Assembly: GCA_012034405.1 (NCBI GenBank)
Contig: JAAVLZ010000006.1
Location: 1 to 64,000 of the forward strand
Source of the DNA: Oscillospiraceae bacterium HV4-5-C5C
Lineage (GTDB): Bacteria > Bacillota > Clostridia > Saccharofermentanales > Fastidiosipilaceae
Direction of reading: 5' to 3'
DNA length: 64,000 nucleotides
Shown here: positions 63,458 through 64,000 of the stretch, piece after piece
How the letters are laid out: each line of letters begins with the position of its first letter
Position numbering within the stretch: position 1 is the stretch's first letter
The notes under the pieces: model-generated
Told to the model about the DNA's origin: nothing
Seen by the model: only the letters and a program-made list of their open reading frames with translations
Database searches by the model: none
Translations under genes and position numbers: made by a program

Positions 63458-64000
63458 ATGAAAGTACGTGGAAAACTATTGGCGTTGCTGTTAACCACAG
63501 CAGTAGTCACCGGTGGCTGTGCATCCAAAGGCGGGAGCAGCAGTGAAGGTTCTTCAGCGGCTACACAGAAAACAAGTTCAACCGCTGAGACGACTGCCGC
63601 TCAGGCTGAGAGTGAAAGCAGCGCGAGCGAAGGTTCAGATCAAAGCGGACAAGGTGAAGTGACTACCTTTACTTATTACCGACCTGGCCTGAACCGGAAT
63701 AATATTACCAGTTATTCTGACACGCTCTGGGTCCAGGAATTGGAAAAGAAAATGAATGTAAAAATTGAGTTCATGGGCCCGGCTTCTGGTGATGACTACA
63801 ACCAGGCTGTTAATATTGTGCTTGCCTCAGGTGATTACCCGGATGCGGTCTACATGAACTGGAATAATTATAATGGAGGTCTGCGCGCGGCAATTGATGA
63901 TGGTATTGTTGTGGATGTCAGTGCCAATGAAACGTATAAAAGCCTGATGCCAACCTGGTTTGGTGATCTGGATGAAAATGAAAACCTGAGACGGGCGGTT
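63458..64000 (+). CDS. Extracellular solute-binding lipoprotein (3' end outside window)
   Basis: From ATG 63458, preceded by AAAAGGAGAT, 181 codons run to the window edge without a stop. The signal peptide ends in the lipobox VTGGC at about residue 20. A Ser/Ala/Glu-rich linker to about 67 leads into a family 1 (LipO-type) binding domain: TTFTYYRPGLNRNN, WVQELEKKMNVKIEF, and ASGDYPDAVYMNWNNYNGG, the pattern of large sugar-binding proteins paired with LplB/YtcP permeases. It should deliver an oligosaccharide or polysaccharide fragment to the two upstream permeases. Confidence 0.88.
   Translation, partial: MKVRGKLLALLLTTAVVTGGCASKGGSSSEGSSAATQKTSSTAETTAAQAESESSASEGSDQSGQGEVTTFTYYRPGLNRNNITSYSDTLWVQELEKKMNVKIEFMGPASGDDYNQAVNIVLASGDYPDAVYMNWNNYNGGLRAAIDDGIVVDVSANETYKSLMPTWFGDLDENENLRRAV

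Noticed and set aside
1-64000. CRISPR arrays, tRNA/rRNA genes, insertion sequences, phage or defence genes
   Set aside because: No direct-repeat arrays, no conserved RNA-gene segments, no transposase or integrase motifs were found on either strand.

Overview
The window looks like a chromosomal segment of a Gram-positive, GC-rich member of the Bacillota, most likely class Clostridia. The evidence is a SufCDSUB iron-sulfur operon in the Firmicutes order, a pst-phoU-phoB-phoR phosphate operon, a MarR-linked heterodimeric ABC exporter, LplB/YtcP-type sugar permeases with no ATPase of their own, DUF4358, DUF4349 and DUF3783 proteins, and strong AGGAGG-type ribosome binding sites. I cannot name a genus from this. 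No rRNA, tRNA, CRISPR array, insertion sequence or prophage was seen. Coding density is high, and many genes overlap by 4 to 14 bases.

Layout. 1-2325: a truncated zinc-ribbon membrane protein and a YdcF-type protein, divergently transcribed. 2435-14574: an aromatic amino acid supercluster on the + strand (DAHP synthase, tyrA, MATE transporter, aroE, a second DAHP synthase, a small phosphodiesterase, aroB, aroA, aroC, pheA). It covers the path from erythrose-4-phosphate and PEP to chorismate, phenylpyruvate and 4-hydroxyphenylpyruvate, except for 3-dehydroquinate dehydratase and shikimate kinase. 14673-17268: an ABC exporter pair ended by a clear terminator. 17617-20937: an EF-G-like GTPase and a PHP phosphoesterase. 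21038-24180 (- strand): a DPM1/GtrB-like glycosyltransferase and a large polytopic membrane protein. 24457-32165: the phosphate regulon (pstS, pstC, pstA, pstB, phoU, response regulator, histidine kinase) behind a Pho-box-like repeat array. 32104-33228 (-): a DUF4349 lipoprotein whose 3' end overlaps the kinase gene.

33345-38707 holds a DUF3783 protein and then a likely cell-surface O-acylation locus: SGNH hydrolase, DUF4358 lipoprotein, MBOAT acyltransferase and DHHW/AlgJ-like protein. 38793-44956 holds an epimerase, a second MATE transporter, ftsH and a NahK-like sugar kinase closed by a strong terminator. 45228-49534 is a MarR regulator with a two-subunit ABC exporter, preceded by a near-ideal operator. 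49723-52876 is purA, with a leader that looks like an attenuator, and glmS. 52922-54335 (-) is an isolated hisH-hisF pair. 54732-59976 is sufC-D-S-U-B, ended by a terminator. 60090-64000 holds a HAD phosphatase, then an XRE regulator transcribed divergently from an AT-richer sugar ABC importer that runs off the end.

The observations most worth following are the purA leader with four mutually complementary GC arms, the PstS protein whose two halves are in swapped order, the twin operators in the XRE/sugar-importer divergent promoter, the SGNH-DUF4358-MBOAT-DHHW locus, the MarR gene whose best-placed start is ATT, and the aromatic supercluster with its embedded MATE transporter and an aroE carrying an unexplained C-terminal extension.
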